Of a DNA stretch of 39,246 nucleotides, positions 25,617-33,766 are shown piece after piece. The notes below the pieces were generated by a model that saw only the letters and a program-made list of their open reading frames with translations, was not told the DNA's origin and ran no database searches. The stretch is from assembly GCA_944385705.1 (NCBI GenBank), contig CALWYF010000021.1:1-39246 (forward strand), given 5' to 3'. This DNA comes from an uncultured Oscillospiraceae bacterium (GTDB lineage: Bacteria; Bacillota; Clostridia; Oscillospirales; Oscillospiraceae). The position numbers and the translations under genes are program-made. How positions within the stretch are numbered: the first letter of the stretch is position 1; each line of letters starts with the position of its first letter.

Positions 25617-26740
25617 CTCTTGTCACCTCTGTTTAGATACATGAACAAGTCGCACTTTATCATGCCATTGTAAAGCTTGCGCTTTTTGTCCGCCTGACGG
25701 CCGAAGCAGCGTTCAAACTCCGTATGGGAGCTGAGGAGGTACAGCTGCCAGTTTTGGCTGGCGGCATAGGCTTTGCCGAAATCCCGGTACAGCTCCTCCG
25801 CCTCCTTCTGTTCCATAATGCGCTGGCCGTAGGGAGGGTTGGTGACTATGACGCCCCGCTCCGTTTTTCGGTCGAATTTTCTGGCGTCGGCTTTCTCAAA
25901 ATGTATTATGTCCAGTACACCGGCCCGGCGGGCATTTTCCCGGGCCAGCTCCAAAGCGTGGCCGTCAATGTCTGCGCCCACAATATTATAGTTGCCGTTA
26001 TATTCCAGGGACTTTGCCCGCTCACGTTCCTGCTCCCAGAGTCTGCCGTCCAGGTTTTTCCAGCTCATGGCGGCAAAGCGGCGGTAGAGGCCCGGGGCCC
26101 GGTTCTTTGCGATGAGGGCTGCCTCTATGGGTATGGTGCCGCTGCCGCAGAAGGGGTCGCAGAAATCGTCCCGGCCCCGGTAGCGGGAGAGGGTCACCAT
26201 GGCGGCGGCCATAGTCTCCTTCAGGGGAGCGGCATTGTGGGCCGGGCGATAGCCCCGCTTATGCAGTCCTTCACCGGAAGTGTCAATGCACAGGGAGACT
26301 TTGTCTTTCATTATGGAAAACTGCACCTGGTAGAGACCTCCGGTCTCCTGAAACCACTCTATTCCGTAGACGCTTTTAAGCCGCTCCACAATGGCTTTCT
26401 TTATTATCTTCTGGCAGTCGGAGATGGAGAAGAGCTTGGAGTTGAGGCTGTAGCCCTTTACGGGAAAAGCCCCGTCGGCAGGGATCAGGCTCTCCCAGGA
26501 CAGAGCCTTGACGCCCTGAAAGAGCTGCTCAAAGCTGAGAGCCTCAAAGCGGCCCAGCTCTATGAGCACCCGTTCGCCTATGCGCAGGTTGATATTGGCT
26601 CTGGCTATGGCCCCGTCGTCCCCGGAAAAATAGACCCGTCCGTTTTCGGCCGAGACATCCTTCATATCCATGCGCCTCAGCTCGTCGGCAATAGGGCCCT
26701 CCAGACCCAGAAGACAGGGCACGCAAAGCTTGTGATCCAT
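25613..26740 (-). CDS. THUMP-domain class I RNA methyltransferase (RlmL/YpsC-like)
   Basis: A 375-aa SAM-dependent RNA methyltransferase. The N-terminal third is a THUMP RNA-binding domain (about 40-155). The catalytic domain has the SAM-binding DPFCGSGTIPIEAAL (about 188-202) and the N6/N2-methyltransferase motif NPPYGQR. Similar proteins in Firmicutes (YpsC) and the first half of E. coli RlmL methylate a guanine N2 in 23S rRNA, so the same target is likely here. The ATG at 26740 follows GAGGAG by about 6 nt. It is the first gene of a two-gene operon with the lipid kinase; the pairing has no obvious metabolic logic. Confidence 0.9.
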   Translation of the reverse strand: MDHKLCVPCLLGLEGPIADELRRMDMKDVSAENGRVYFSGDDGAIARANINLRIGERVLIELGRFEALSFEQLFQGVKALSWESLIPADGAFPVKGYSLNSKLFSISDCQKIIKKAIVERLKSVYGIEWFQETGGLYQVQFSIMKDKVSLCIDTSGEGLHKRGYRPAHNAAPLKETMAAAMVTLSRYRGRDDFCDPFCGSGTIPIEAALIAKNRAPGLYRRFAAMSWKNLDGRLWEQERERAKSLEYNGNYNIVGADIDGHALELARENARRAGVLDIIHFEKADARKFDRKTERGVIVTNPPYGQRIMEQKEAEELYRDFGKAYAASQNWQLYLLSSHTEFERCFGRQADKKRKLYNGMIKCDLFMYLNRGDKR

Positions 26741-27042
26741 AGTTCTCTCCTCTTGTAATTGGGCGCAAAGTGACTATTAATTCCCAATTTGTGTAATTTA
26801 ATCAATTCTACTACAGTTTTCCCCGCTTGTAAATGGATGCAGAGAGAAAAAACCGCAGCCGTTAAATATATCAAAAGGTCCTGAAAATCCGAAGAAAACA
26901 AATGAAAGCACAATAAAAATAGAGAAATCTCTTCTTCACAAAAACTTGACTGAATTTTATCAAAAATGGCTATTGAAATTTGTGCTATTTAGCGTTATAT
27001 TTAATTCTAGTCACAAACTGTTCATTTTTTCGGAGGTCAGCC
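26741..27042 (+). promoter_or_regulatory. Divergent AT-rich spacer with promoter of the 27043-cstA operon
   Basis: A 302-bp spacer between divergent genes. TTGAAA (26973-26978) and TATATT (26996-27001) with a 17-bp spacer form a good plus-strand promoter; CGGAGG precedes ATG 27043. An additional TTGACT lies at 26946-26951. I find no clear minus-strand promoter, no large dyad and no riboswitch in the rest. Confidence 0.6.
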
Positions 27043-27570
27043 ATGAGTATAGACAGAGGGAAATTCCTTGAGACTCTGGCCGGCTCCTTTGAAGCCTATT
27101 ACGACCTGCACCCGGCGGCGGAGGACCTGGGCTTGCCCCTGATTTTCCGGGCGGATTACCATTCCCGGGCGGAGAGGTACTGGCTCAGCAAGAACATTCC
27201 CATCTGGGGCAACGAGACCAATGAGTTTGCATACATATTTTCCGCCCCCTCCTTTGACCGGGAGCTGGCCGCAAAGTGCATCGACTATGCTTTGGAGGAA
27301 GCCCTGCCCATGGTGAAGCCCCACAAGGAACACCAGTACACCAATGTGAAGGTCATCCTGCTGGCAGACACCGTGGATGAAGACACGGCAAAGTACCTTA
27401 AGAAGCGCAGCTTCTCCAAAAATTACAAATTTTCCTTCCACGGCTTCAGTACCCTGAAGTCGGCTGTCGTGAATCTGGGGACGGGGAAAACCGTCACCAA
27501 CTCCGCCGGCCATGAACTGGTCGGATATTTCAGTAAACTGTTTGCAGCTGAAGAGAGGTCAAAGCTGTAA
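27043..27570 (+). CDS. Protein of unknown function, upstream of cstA
   Basis: A 175-aa soluble protein with no signal peptide or membrane segment. I do not recognise the family. I start at ATG 27043 (CGGAGG 7 nt upstream) rather than the longer frame from 26980, whose first 21 codons span the promoter. The sequence is mixed alpha/beta, with aromatic-rich blocks RYWLSKNIPIWGNETNEFAY and FSFHGFSTLKSAVVNLGTGK, and has no cysteine apart from one in AAKCIDYALEE. It is separated from cstA by 41 bp and shares its promoter, so it may act on the same substrate or regulate the carrier. Nothing in the sequence names a reaction. Confidence 0.8.
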   Translation: MSIDRGKFLETLAGSFEAYYDLHPAAEDLGLPLIFRADYHSRAERYWLSKNIPIWGNETNEFAYIFSAPSFDRELAAKCIDYALEEALPMVKPHKEHQYTNVKVILLADTVDEDTAKYLKKRSFSKNYKFSFHGFSTLKSAVVNLGTGKTVTNSAGHELVGYFSKLFAAEERSKL

Positions 27571-27611
27571 ATAGGAATAAAACAACATTTTTTATTTAAG
27601 GAGTGAAAAGT

Positions 27612-29339
27612 GTGAGCGCAATTCTTATCATGTTGATCGCTCTGGTGCTGCTGGCCCTTGGTTACATCTTCTACGGCAGCTTCCTGGCGAAGCAGTGGGG
27701 CGTTGACCCCTCTCACGAGACCCCGGCACACACCAGCTACGACGGAAAGGACTTCGTTCCTGCCAACCCCGCCGTTCTGATGGGCCACCATTTCTCTTCC
27801 ATAGCCGGTGCAGGCCCCATTAACGGACCTATCCAGGCTGCAGTTTTCGGTTGGATCCCCGTTTTCCTGTGGGTTGTAGTCGGCGGCATCTTCTTCGGTG
27901 CCATGCATGACTTCGGCGCCCTTTTCGCCTCCATCCGCCACAACGGCGGCTCTATCGGCGAGGTCATCAAGGAGAACATGGGCGTTAAGGCTCAGCGCCT
28001 GTTCACCATCTTTGCGCTGCTGGTGCTGATTCTGGTCATCGCCTCCTTCACCGCAGTCGTTGCCGGCACCTTCGTTTCCGAGGGTTCCTTCATCACCGTT
28101 GGCCGCTCCAATGTCAGCGGCAACGCCTCCACCGCAACTACCTCCCTGCTGTTCATCGTCCTTGCTTTCTTCTTCGGCTTTGCCGTGTACCGCAAGAACG
28201 TGAAGGTGGGCCCCGCAACCATCGTGGGCATCATCGGTATTGTAATTATCACCATCGTCGGCCTGAATGTGGGCGTCAACATGAGCCGCACCGCATGGGT
28301 CCTCTTCATCGCAGTTTACATCATGGCCGCCTCTTTGCTGCCTGTCTGGATGCTGCTGCAGCCCCGTGACTACCTGTCCTCCTTCCTGCTCTACGGCATG
28401 ATGATCCTGGCCTTTGTGGGTATCATCGGCTCCGGCATGCAGGTGGAGCTGCCCGCCTTCACCGGCTGGACCGCTTCCTCCGGCACTCTGTTCCCCACCC
28501 TGTTCATCACCGTGGCCTGCGGCGCCGTCTCCGGCTTCCACTCCCTCATCGGCTCCGGCACCACTTCCAAGCAGCTGGATTCCGAGAAGGATGCAAAGGT
28601 CATCGGCTACGGCGCAATGATCGTTGAGTCCGCTCTGGCTATCATTGCCCTTATAGCTATCGGTGTTGTCTACACCGAGACAGATATCGGCGGCGGCGAC
28701 AAGTTCCTGCTCTCCGCTCCTCCCACCATCTTTGCCGGTGGTGTTGCCACCATGGTCGCTACCATGACCGGCGGCATTGCGGACTTCTCCAACCCTGTTT
28801 ACGACACTGCTTACACCCTGCTGACCCTGGCCGTGTCCGTCTTTGCTCTGACCTCTCTGGACTCCGGCACCCGTCTTGCACGGTACATGTTTGCCGAGCT
28901 CTTTATTCCTGAAGGAAAGACTCGCGACGACCTCACCGGCGCTGCCAAGTTCTTCTCTCATCCCTTCGTGGCCACTGGAGTTATGGTCATCATCGGCTGC
29001 AGCATGGGCTTCATGGGACTGAGCCAGATCTGGGGCGTGTTCGGCGCTGCCAACCAGCTGCTTGCCGGTATCGCTATGCTGGCCGTGGCTACTTGGCTGG
29101 GCAACATCGGCAAGAACAACAAGATGTTCTTCGTGCCTATGGTGTTCATGCTGGTGGCTACCATCACCTCTCTGTGCATGACCGTTATCGCCAAGATCAA
29201 GCTCATCGCCGCTGCCGGCGCTGCTTGGGGCGACTGGTTCCAGATGATCTGGTCCATCGGCCTTGTTGTCCTGGCTGTCATCCTGGTCATCCAGGGCATT
29301 CAGATCCTCTCCTCCAAGAAGGAGCAGAAGGCTGCATAA
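27612..29339 (+). CDS. cstA: Carbon starvation protein A (CstA), peptide/pyruvate carrier
   Basis: A 575-aa polytopic membrane protein with about 15-16 helices. The family opening GYIFYGSFLAKQWGVDP is followed by the conserved HHFSSIAGAGPINGPI and GAMHDFGALFASIRHNGGSI blocks. CstA homologues import peptides or, as shown for E. coli CstA/BtsT, pyruvate. I choose the GTG at 27612, 8 nt after AAGGAG; a GTG at 27603 overlaps that site. The gene uses ATC for most Ile and GTT/GTC for Val, unlike the ATA-rich surroundings, which suggests strong expression. A rho-independent terminator follows, and then the inverted structured repeat. Confidence 0.93.
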   Translation: MSAILIMLIALVLLALGYIFYGSFLAKQWGVDPSHETPAHTSYDGKDFVPANPAVLMGHHFSSIAGAGPINGPIQAAVFGWIPVFLWVVVGGIFFGAMHDFGALFASIRHNGGSIGEVIKENMGVKAQRLFTIFALLVLILVIASFTAVVAGTFVSEGSFITVGRSNVSGNASTATTSLLFIVLAFFFGFAVYRKNVKVGPATIVGIIGIVIITIVGLNVGVNMSRTAWVLFIAVYIMAASLLPVWMLLQPRDYLSSFLLYGMMILAFVGIIGSGMQVELPAFTGWTASSGTLFPTLFITVACGAVSGFHSLIGSGTTSKQLDSEKDAKVIGYGAMIVESALAIIALIAIGVVYTETDIGGGDKFLLSAPPTIFAGGVATMVATMTGGIADFSNPVYDTAYTLLTLAVSVFALTSLDSGTRLARYMFAELFIPEGKTRDDLTGAAKFFSHPFVATGVMVIIGCSMGFMGLSQIWGVFGAANQLLAGIAMLAVATWLGNIGKNNKMFFVPMVFMLVATITSLCMTVIAKIKLIAAAGAAWGDWFQMIWSIGLVVLAVILVIQGIQILSSKKEQKAA

Positions 29340-29375
29340 GTTCTTTACGGAAACTGGACAAGCAATACTTAAACC

Positions 29376-29409
29376 AAAAAGGACCGTCCTTCGGGGCGGT
29401 CCTTTTTTT
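29376..29409 (+). terminator. cstA terminator, abutting repeat copy 2
   Basis: AAAAAGGACCG (29376-29386) pairs with CGGTCCTTTTT (29397-29407), with the T-run extending to 29409. The structured repeat on the minus strand begins 2 bp later. Confidence 0.9.
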
Positions 29410-29410
29410 C

Positions 29411-29685
29411 GCTTGACAAAGAAGGCTATGACTTCTTTGTCAAAAGAGATTGCACTGCGCTGCGTCTCTGCAAACTCCATATCCTTCGCAGCGGCGGCAG
29501 CCCGTAAGGGCAGCCGCCGCTTCTCATCCATTTCGTTGCAGCTCCTTACCGAATCAAACCCGCTTATGCTGGGCTTTGATTCGGTATGAATATGAGAGGT
29601 GTTTTCCGCGACGTACACGCCGCCGCGGAAAACTATTTAATTTATTTTTTGCTGGGTTAAAAACTCTGCGAAGCTTTTTCCTGCG
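29411..29685 (-). repeat. Structured dispersed repeat, copy 2 (inverted)
   Basis: About 275 bp, reverse complement of copy 1. About 100 nt from hairpin 2 through hairpin 3 are identical to copy 1. Hairpin 1 (29601-29610 / 29624-29633) has GTTTTCCGCG with CGCGGAAAAC, where copy 1 has CTG/CAG: both partners changed. Hairpin 2 is 29549-29584, hairpin 3 is 29490-29521. Hairpin 5 (29413-29424 / 29432-29443) has TTGACAAAGAAG with CTTCTTTGTCAA. Its 3' end faces the cstA terminator; its 5' end faces the tatD promoter. Confidence 0.9.
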
Positions 29686-29701
29686 CTCCTTGCCCGGAGT
29701 G

Positions 29702-29730
29702 TTGAAATAAATATCCGAATGGGCTACAAT
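29702..29730 (+). promoter_or_regulatory. Promoter of the tatD gene
   Basis: TTGAAA (29702-29707) and TACAAT (29725-29730) are 17 bp apart, 38 bp before the TatD start and just outside the 5' end of repeat copy 2. Confidence 0.75.
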
Positions 29731-29768
29731 ACAGGCAAAACAGTTTTCCCGTGCAAGGAGGAGACGGC

Positions 29769-30536
29769 ATGTATTTCGATACCCATGCCCATTATGATGA
29801 CAAGGCTTTTGATGAGGACAGAGAGGAGCTGCTGCAAAGTCTGGCTTCAGCAGATGTGGAGCTCATAATCGATCCGGGCTGCGATGTGGACAGCAGCCGT
29901 AAGGCCCTGGAGCTGGCGGAGAGATTCCCCTTCGTCTATGCCGCCGTGGGCCTGCACCCGGAGGAGCTGGACAAATACAGCCCGGAGAGCTTTGAGGAGA
30001 TATGCTCCATGGCCCGGCACCCCAGGTGCGTGGCCATAGGTGAGATAGGCCTGGACTACTACTGGGATGCAAGCCACAAGGAGGAGCAGAAGGCGCTCTT
30101 CCGCCGCCAGATAGAGCTGGCCCTGGAGCTGGATAAGCCGGTGATAGTCCACGACCGGGAGGCCCACGGGGACTGCCTGGAGATAGTCAGGGATTATCCC
30201 GGCCTGAGAGGCGTTTTCCATTGCTACTCCGGCAGCGCCGAGATGGCAAAGGAGCTTTTGAAGCTGGGCTGGTACCTGGGCTTTGACGGGCCCATAACCT
30301 ATAAGAACGCCAGAAAGGCTCTGGAGGTGCTGGAGCTCTGCCCCATGGATAGGATACTGATTGAGACGGACAGCCCCTACCTGTCCCCGGTGCCCATGAG
30401 GGGTAAGCGCAACGACTCCTCCAATCTCCGGTATGTGGTGGAGAAGATAGCCCAGGTGAAGGGCCTGAGCCCGGGGGAGGCCGCCGCCATCACCCTGGCC
30501 AACGGCTGCCGCCTTTTTGGGATAAAGAGGGAATAG
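29769..30536 (+). CDS. TatD-family metal-dependent DNase
   Basis: A 255-aa TatD-family hydrolase, a TIM-barrel metallo-DNase. Metal ligands are visible in order: the HxH of FDTHAHYDD, Glu in IGEIGLDYYWD, His in VIVHDREAHGD, His in FHCYSGS and Asp in IETDSPYLSP. The length is standard. I use ATG 29769, which follows AAGGAGG by 8 nt; a GTG at 29751 would sit over the ribosome binding site. Family members have 3'-5' exonuclease activity on DNA and roles in repair or DNA turnover. The SprT-like gene follows after 2 bp, so the two are an operon. Confidence 0.95.
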   Translation: MYFDTHAHYDDKAFDEDREELLQSLASADVELIIDPGCDVDSSRKALELAERFPFVYAAVGLHPEELDKYSPESFEEICSMARHPRCVAIGEIGLDYYWDASHKEEQKALFRRQIELALELDKPVIVHDREAHGDCLEIVRDYPGLRGVFHCYSGSAEMAKELLKLGWYLGFDGPITYKNARKALEVLELCPMDRILIETDSPYLSPVPMRGKRNDSSNLRYVVEKIAQVKGLSPGEAAAITLANGCRLFGIKRE

Positions 30537-30538
30537 AC

Positions 30539-31057
30539 ATGCACAGTCTGGATGAGATAAGAAGAGAGTACGATCGCTTGGATAAACTCTGCGGCGTGGA
30601 TACCTCCGGCGTGGAGATAGAGATTTCCCGCCGTCCGGGACGCCGCCTGGGCAGCTTTCGATATCCCCTGAAGGAGGGGGCGGCCCCCCTGCGCATAATC
30701 ATCAACGCATCACTGCTGGAGCAGGATGAGCAGTTCTGGGACACTATACGCCATGAGTACGCCCATGCGGCGGTGTACCTGCGCCACCCGGGGGAGAGGC
30801 ACGGCCACGACCGGACCTGGAAGGAGCTGTGCCGTCAGCTGGGCTGCTCCCCGGAGCGGCTGGCTCCTGAGAGCCGGGCTCAGCAGGAACGCACGGAGGA
30901 AACGGCAAAGTACCGGGTTCACTGCAATGGCTGCGGAAGGGACAGCTATTATTTCCGGGAGGGAAAAGTGGTAAAAGCTCTGCGCCGGGGAGGCCGGGGA
31001 AGAGTCCGCTGTGCCTTCTGCGGCTCCGACAGCTTTGAACTTTATGTGAGAAACTGA
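30539..31057 (+). CDS. SprT-like zinc metalloprotease-family protein
   Basis: A 172-aa SprT-like protein. The zinc-binding HEYAH is at residues 72-76 and further histidines follow in HPGERHGHDRTWK (83-95), as in SprT/Spartan proteases. A C-terminal zinc ribbon has CNGC and CAFC pairs (residues about 129-132 and 158-161). Eukaryotic Spartan cuts DNA-protein crosslinks; the bacterial proteins are little studied. Its position 2 bp after a TatD nuclease gene would suit a joint role in DNA repair, but that is inference. The ATG at 30539 lies close to the TatD stop and depends on coupling, since no strong separate ribosome binding site is seen. Confidence 0.88.
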   Translation: MHSLDEIRREYDRLDKLCGVDTSGVEIEISRRPGRRLGSFRYPLKEGAAPLRIIINASLLEQDEQFWDTIRHEYAHAAVYLRHPGERHGHDRTWKELCRQLGCSPERLAPESRAQQERTEETAKYRVHCNGCGRDSYYFREGKVVKALRRGGRGRVRCAFCGSDSFELYVRN

Positions 31058-31089
31058 GGATATGCCCGGAGAACTTATGCAAAAATCGT

Positions 31090-31137
31090 TGAATATTCAT
31101 TTGCGCAGTGAATATTCACGGCAAAAATGGATATTCA
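31090..31137 (+). promoter_or_regulatory. Three tandem TGAATATTCA-type operators at 19-bp intervals
   Basis: TGAATATTCA occurs at 31090-31099 and 31109-31118, and TGGATATTCA at 31128-31137. Starts are exactly 19 bp apart, close to two helical turns, so bound proteins would sit on one face. The array lies 43-91 bp upstream of the -35 of the ABC importer promoter. It resembles half of an ARG box but lacks its 4-bp centre, so the regulator is unknown. Confidence 0.55.
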
Positions 31138-31180
31138 GCGTATAAAAAAGAAAAAATACGAATTTTTTTTCAAAAAGCTA

Positions 31181-31209
31181 TTGACATGGCCCGGCCCCTG
31201 TGCTATTAT
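31181..31209 (+). promoter_or_regulatory. Promoter of the amino-acid ABC importer operon
   Basis: Consensus TTGACA (31181-31186) and TATTAT (31204-31209) are 17 bp apart. The 5' leader then has a small hairpin, AAGGAC with GTCCTT (about 31221-31237), before ATG 31279. Confidence 0.88.
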
Positions 31210-31278
31210 CACACTCGTCGAAGGACTGAGGGTCCTTTGGACATAAAAAGCAAATCAAAAAATAGTGAGGAAAGAACG

Positions 31279-32229
31279 ATGAAAAACATGAAGAAACTGC
31301 TTTGCATGCTGCTTGCACTGTCTATGGTGTTTGCACTTTGCGCCTGCGGCTCCAGCACCGAGGACGTCGCCGCTGAGGAAGCTCCCGCCGAGGAGGCCGC
31401 CGAGGCTCCCGCTGAGGAAGCTCCCGCCGAGGAGGAAGTTGACTACTCCGCAATGACCCTGGACGAGCTGAAGGCCGTGCTCACCACCGTCACCGAAGGC
31501 ACCCTGACCGTGGCCACCAGCCCCGACTTCGCCCCCTATGAGTTCTACGCCATCGACGAGAATGGCGAGCCCCAGCTGGCCGGCTTCGATATGGCTCTTG
31601 CAGCTTACATAGCCGATTACCTGGGCCTGGAGCTGGAAGTCATCCCTGTGGACTTTGACGGCGTGCTCAACGAGCTTGCTGCCGGCAACGTGGATCTGGG
31701 CATGGCCGGCCTCTCTCCCGACCCCACCCGTATGGATGCCATGGACTTCTCCGACATTTACTACCAGGGCGGTCAGTCCTTCGTGACCGTTCAGGACAAG
31801 GTTGACCTGTTCCCCGACCTGGAGTCCGCCAATAACCCCGAGTACTCCATCGGCGCTCAGAACGGCTCCATCCAGCTGGATCTGGCCAATGAGTACACTC
31901 CCGATGCCGACATCGTGCCCCTGGTAAAGGTCACTGACATTGTTGCCGAGCTTCTGAGCGACAAGCTGGACGGCGCCTTCATCGAGACCGCAGTTGCCGA
32001 GAACTACGCCATTACCAACCCCGACCTGGCCGTCATCCTGGATGTCCCCTATGATGTGGAAGGCTCCTCCGTTGGTGTTGTCAAGGGCAATGAAGCTCTT
32101 CTGGCCGGCGTGAACCTGGCCATCGCCGCCGCAATTGCCGACGGTAGCATGGACACCTTCGTGGCCGAGGCCAACGAGCTGTCCACCGGCGAGATCATCG
32201 AGGGTCTGCTGGACGATCAGGCCGCATAA
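31279..32229 (+). CDS. Amino-acid ABC transporter substrate-binding lipoprotein
   Basis: A 316-aa type 3 solute-binding protein (polar amino-acid family). A lipoprotein signal peptide ends in LCAC with the lipid Cys at about 23. Residues 31-53 are a low-complexity stretch of Ala, Glu and Pro, probably a flexible acidic tether. The binding domain follows, with LTVATSPDFAPYEFY, GFDMALAAYIADYLGLELE, NELAAGNVDLGMAGLSPDP and the usual IGAQNGSIQ hinge. I start at ATG 31279; the longer frame from 31108 runs over the promoter. The gene uses mostly ATC for Ile, which suggests high expression. It leads an operon with permease, ATPase and an AbgB-like hydrolase. Confidence 0.93.
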   Translation: MKNMKKLLCMLLALSMVFALCACGSSTEDVAAEEAPAEEAAEAPAEEAPAEEEVDYSAMTLDELKAVLTTVTEGTLTVATSPDFAPYEFYAIDENGEPQLAGFDMALAAYIADYLGLELEVIPVDFDGVLNELAAGNVDLGMAGLSPDPTRMDAMDFSDIYYQGGQSFVTVQDKVDLFPDLESANNPEYSIGAQNGSIQLDLANEYTPDADIVPLVKVTDIVAELLSDKLDGAFIETAVAENYAITNPDLAVILDVPYDVEGSSVGVVKGNEALLAGVNLAIAAAIADGSMDTFVAEANELSTGEIIEGLLDDQAA

Positions 32230-32260
32230 TAACGGTTTGCCTATACAAAAAAATAATTGA

Positions 32261-32297
32261 CGCAAAGGCCTCCGCTGAAAAACGGAGGCGCTTTGCG
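32261..32297 (+). other. Intercistronic hairpin between binding protein and permease
   Basis: CGCAAAG-CCTCCG (32261-32274) pairs with CGGAGG-CTTTGCG (32283-32297). No T-run follows, so it is not a plain terminator. Hairpins at this place commonly protect the binding-protein message and lower permease expression. Confidence 0.65.
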
Positions 32298-32316
32298 CTG
32301 TAAAGGAGTTCTGCAT

Positions 32317-33018
32317 ATGTTGACAATAAGCGGTTTCCAGAAAGCTCTGGAATACTGGCAGCTATTTCTACAGGGCGTGGTATGCACGGTATCCCTGTCT
32401 GCTCTGACAGTGGTGCTGGGCTTCATCCTTGCTCTGGTGCTGGCCACCTGCCGCATGGGGCGCTCAAGGATACTAAGAGCCATCTCCACCGCCTACGTTG
32501 AACTCTTCCGTGCCACGCCAATGGTGGTGCAGGTGTTCATAATATTCTATGTGGTCTTTGACGGAGTGAAGGTGCTGCCTGGTTTCAAGCTCTTCGGCTT
32601 TATCCGTTTTGAACGTTTCTTCCCCGCCGTTGTGGCTCTGGCCCTCAACTCCGGCGCCTATCTGTCGGAGATCATCCGCTCCGGCATCCAGTCCATTGAC
32701 GGCGGCCAGACAGAGGCTGCCCGTTCTCTGGGACTGTCCTCATGGAAAACCATGCGCTTCATAGTTCTCCCTCAAGCTATTAAGAATATACTTCCCGCAA
32801 TTGCAAACGAGTTTGTCACCATTATCAAGGAATCGGCTATATGCTACACCATCGGCGTGCAGGATATCATGTCGGCGGTGAACGCAGTAAAGGGCGCTAC
32901 ATACAGGATGGGCGAGGCGCTGATGATAGCTACTGCGCTGTATTTCTGCCTTACCTTCCCCACCAGCAAGGTGATAGCACATTTTGAAAGGAAGATGAGC
33001 CGTGGCGATAAGCGATAA
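32317..33018 (+). CDS. Amino-acid ABC transporter permease
   Basis: A 233-aa inner-membrane permease of the HisM/GlnP family with about 5 helices. The EAA loop that contacts the ATPase reads [20 protein letters not shown] (about residues 150-169), followed by [14 protein letters not shown]. It starts at ATG 32317, 8 nt after AAAGGAG; the frame upstream is the intercistronic hairpin. As there is only one permease gene, it probably forms a homodimer. Its last 17 bases overlap the start of the ATPase gene. Confidence 0.93.
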   Translation: MLTISGFQKALEYWQLFLQGVVCTVSLSALTVVLGFILALVLATCRMGRSRILRAISTAYVELFRATPMVVQVFIIFYVVFDGVKVLPGFKLFGFIRFERFFPAVVALALNSGAYLSEIIRSGIQSIDGGQTEAARSLGLSSWKTMRFIVLPQAIKNILPAIANEFVTIIKESAICYTIGVQDIMSAVNAVKGATYRMGEALMIATALYFCLTFPTSKVIAHFERKMSRGDKR

Positions 33019-33766
33019 ACTTATACAGGTCAAGGACCTGAAAAAATACTACAATAAGGGTGTAATCAAGGCTCTGGACGGGGTCAGCGTGGATATAGAC
33101 AAGGGCGACGTGATGGTTGTTATCGGCCCCTCCGGCTCCGGCAAGTCCACCCTGCTGCGCTCCCTCAATCTGCTGGAGCAGCCAACCTCCGGCAGCATCA
33201 TCTTTGAGGGCGTGGACATAACCAAGAAAAAGGGTGCTGACGGCAAGAAACTGGATATAGATAAGCACCGGCAGAAAATGGGCATGGTGTTCCAGCACTT
33301 TAACCTTTTCCCCCATATGACTATCCTCCAGAATATGTGCATCGCACCCGTCCAGGTCAAGGGCATAAGCCAGGAGGATGCCGAGAAGAAGGCCATGGAG
33401 CTGTTGGCCCGGGTAGGTCTGGCAGACCGGGCCGACGCCTATCCCATCCAGCTCTCCGGCGGCCAGAAGCAGCGTGTAGCCATAGTCCGGGCCCTGGCAA
33501 TGGAGCCGGACGTTATGCTCTTCGATGAGCCCACCTCCGCCCTGGACCCGGAAATGGTGGGCGAGGTGCTGGACGTTATGAAGGAACTGGCCAGAGAGGG
33601 AATGACTATGGTGGTGGTCACCCACGAGATGGGCTTTGCCCGTGAGGTTGGCAACCGGGTGCTCTTTATGGCCGATGGCAAGCTGCTGGAGGAAGGCAGC
33701 CCCGACGAGATATTCAATCATCCTCAGAATCCCAGGCTTCAGGACTTTTTGTCCAAGGTATTGTAA
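33002..33766 (+). CDS. Amino-acid ABC transporter ATP-binding protein (GlnQ type)
   Basis: A 254-aa ABC ATPase. Walker [10 protein letters not shown] (about residues 41-49), the Q-loop in [14 protein letters not shown], the signature [14 protein letters not shown] and Walker [14 protein letters not shown] are all intact, with the switch His in [10 protein letters not shown]. It belongs to the GlnQ/ArtP/HisP branch for polar amino acids. The start is a GTG at 33002 with AAGGAAG upstream, inside the permease gene. Its stop codon shares one base with the next start (TAATG). Confidence 0.95.
   Translation: MAISDKLIQVKDLKKYYNKGVIKALDGVSVDIDKGDVMVVIGPSGSGKSTLLRSLNLLEQPTSGSIIFEGVDITKKKGADGKKLDIDKHRQKMGMVFQHFNLFPHMTILQNMCIAPVQVKGISQEDAEKKAMELLARVGLADRADAYPIQLSGGQKQRVAIVRALAMEPDVMLFDEPTSALDPEMVGEVLDVMKELAREGMTMVVVTHEMGFAREVGNRVLFMADGKLLEEGSPDEIFNHPQNPRLQDFLSKVL

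Noticed and set aside
27423-29618. 731-codon open frame on the minus strand opposite cstA and running through repeat copy 2
   Set aside because: Antisense to cstA, which has all family blocks. The predicted product is rich in Asp, Gly, His and Gln with no recognisable domain, and it starts inside the structured repeat.
31090-31137. ARG boxes for ArgR/AhrC
   Set aside because: The sites share TGAAT and ATTCA but lack the 4-bp AT centre of an 18-bp ARG box and are spaced 19 bp rather than about 21 bp apart. The regulator is left unnamed.
31108-31278. Upstream extension of the ABC binding-protein frame
   Set aside because: It overlaps a consensus promoter, and the lipoprotein signal peptide begins only at ATG 31279.
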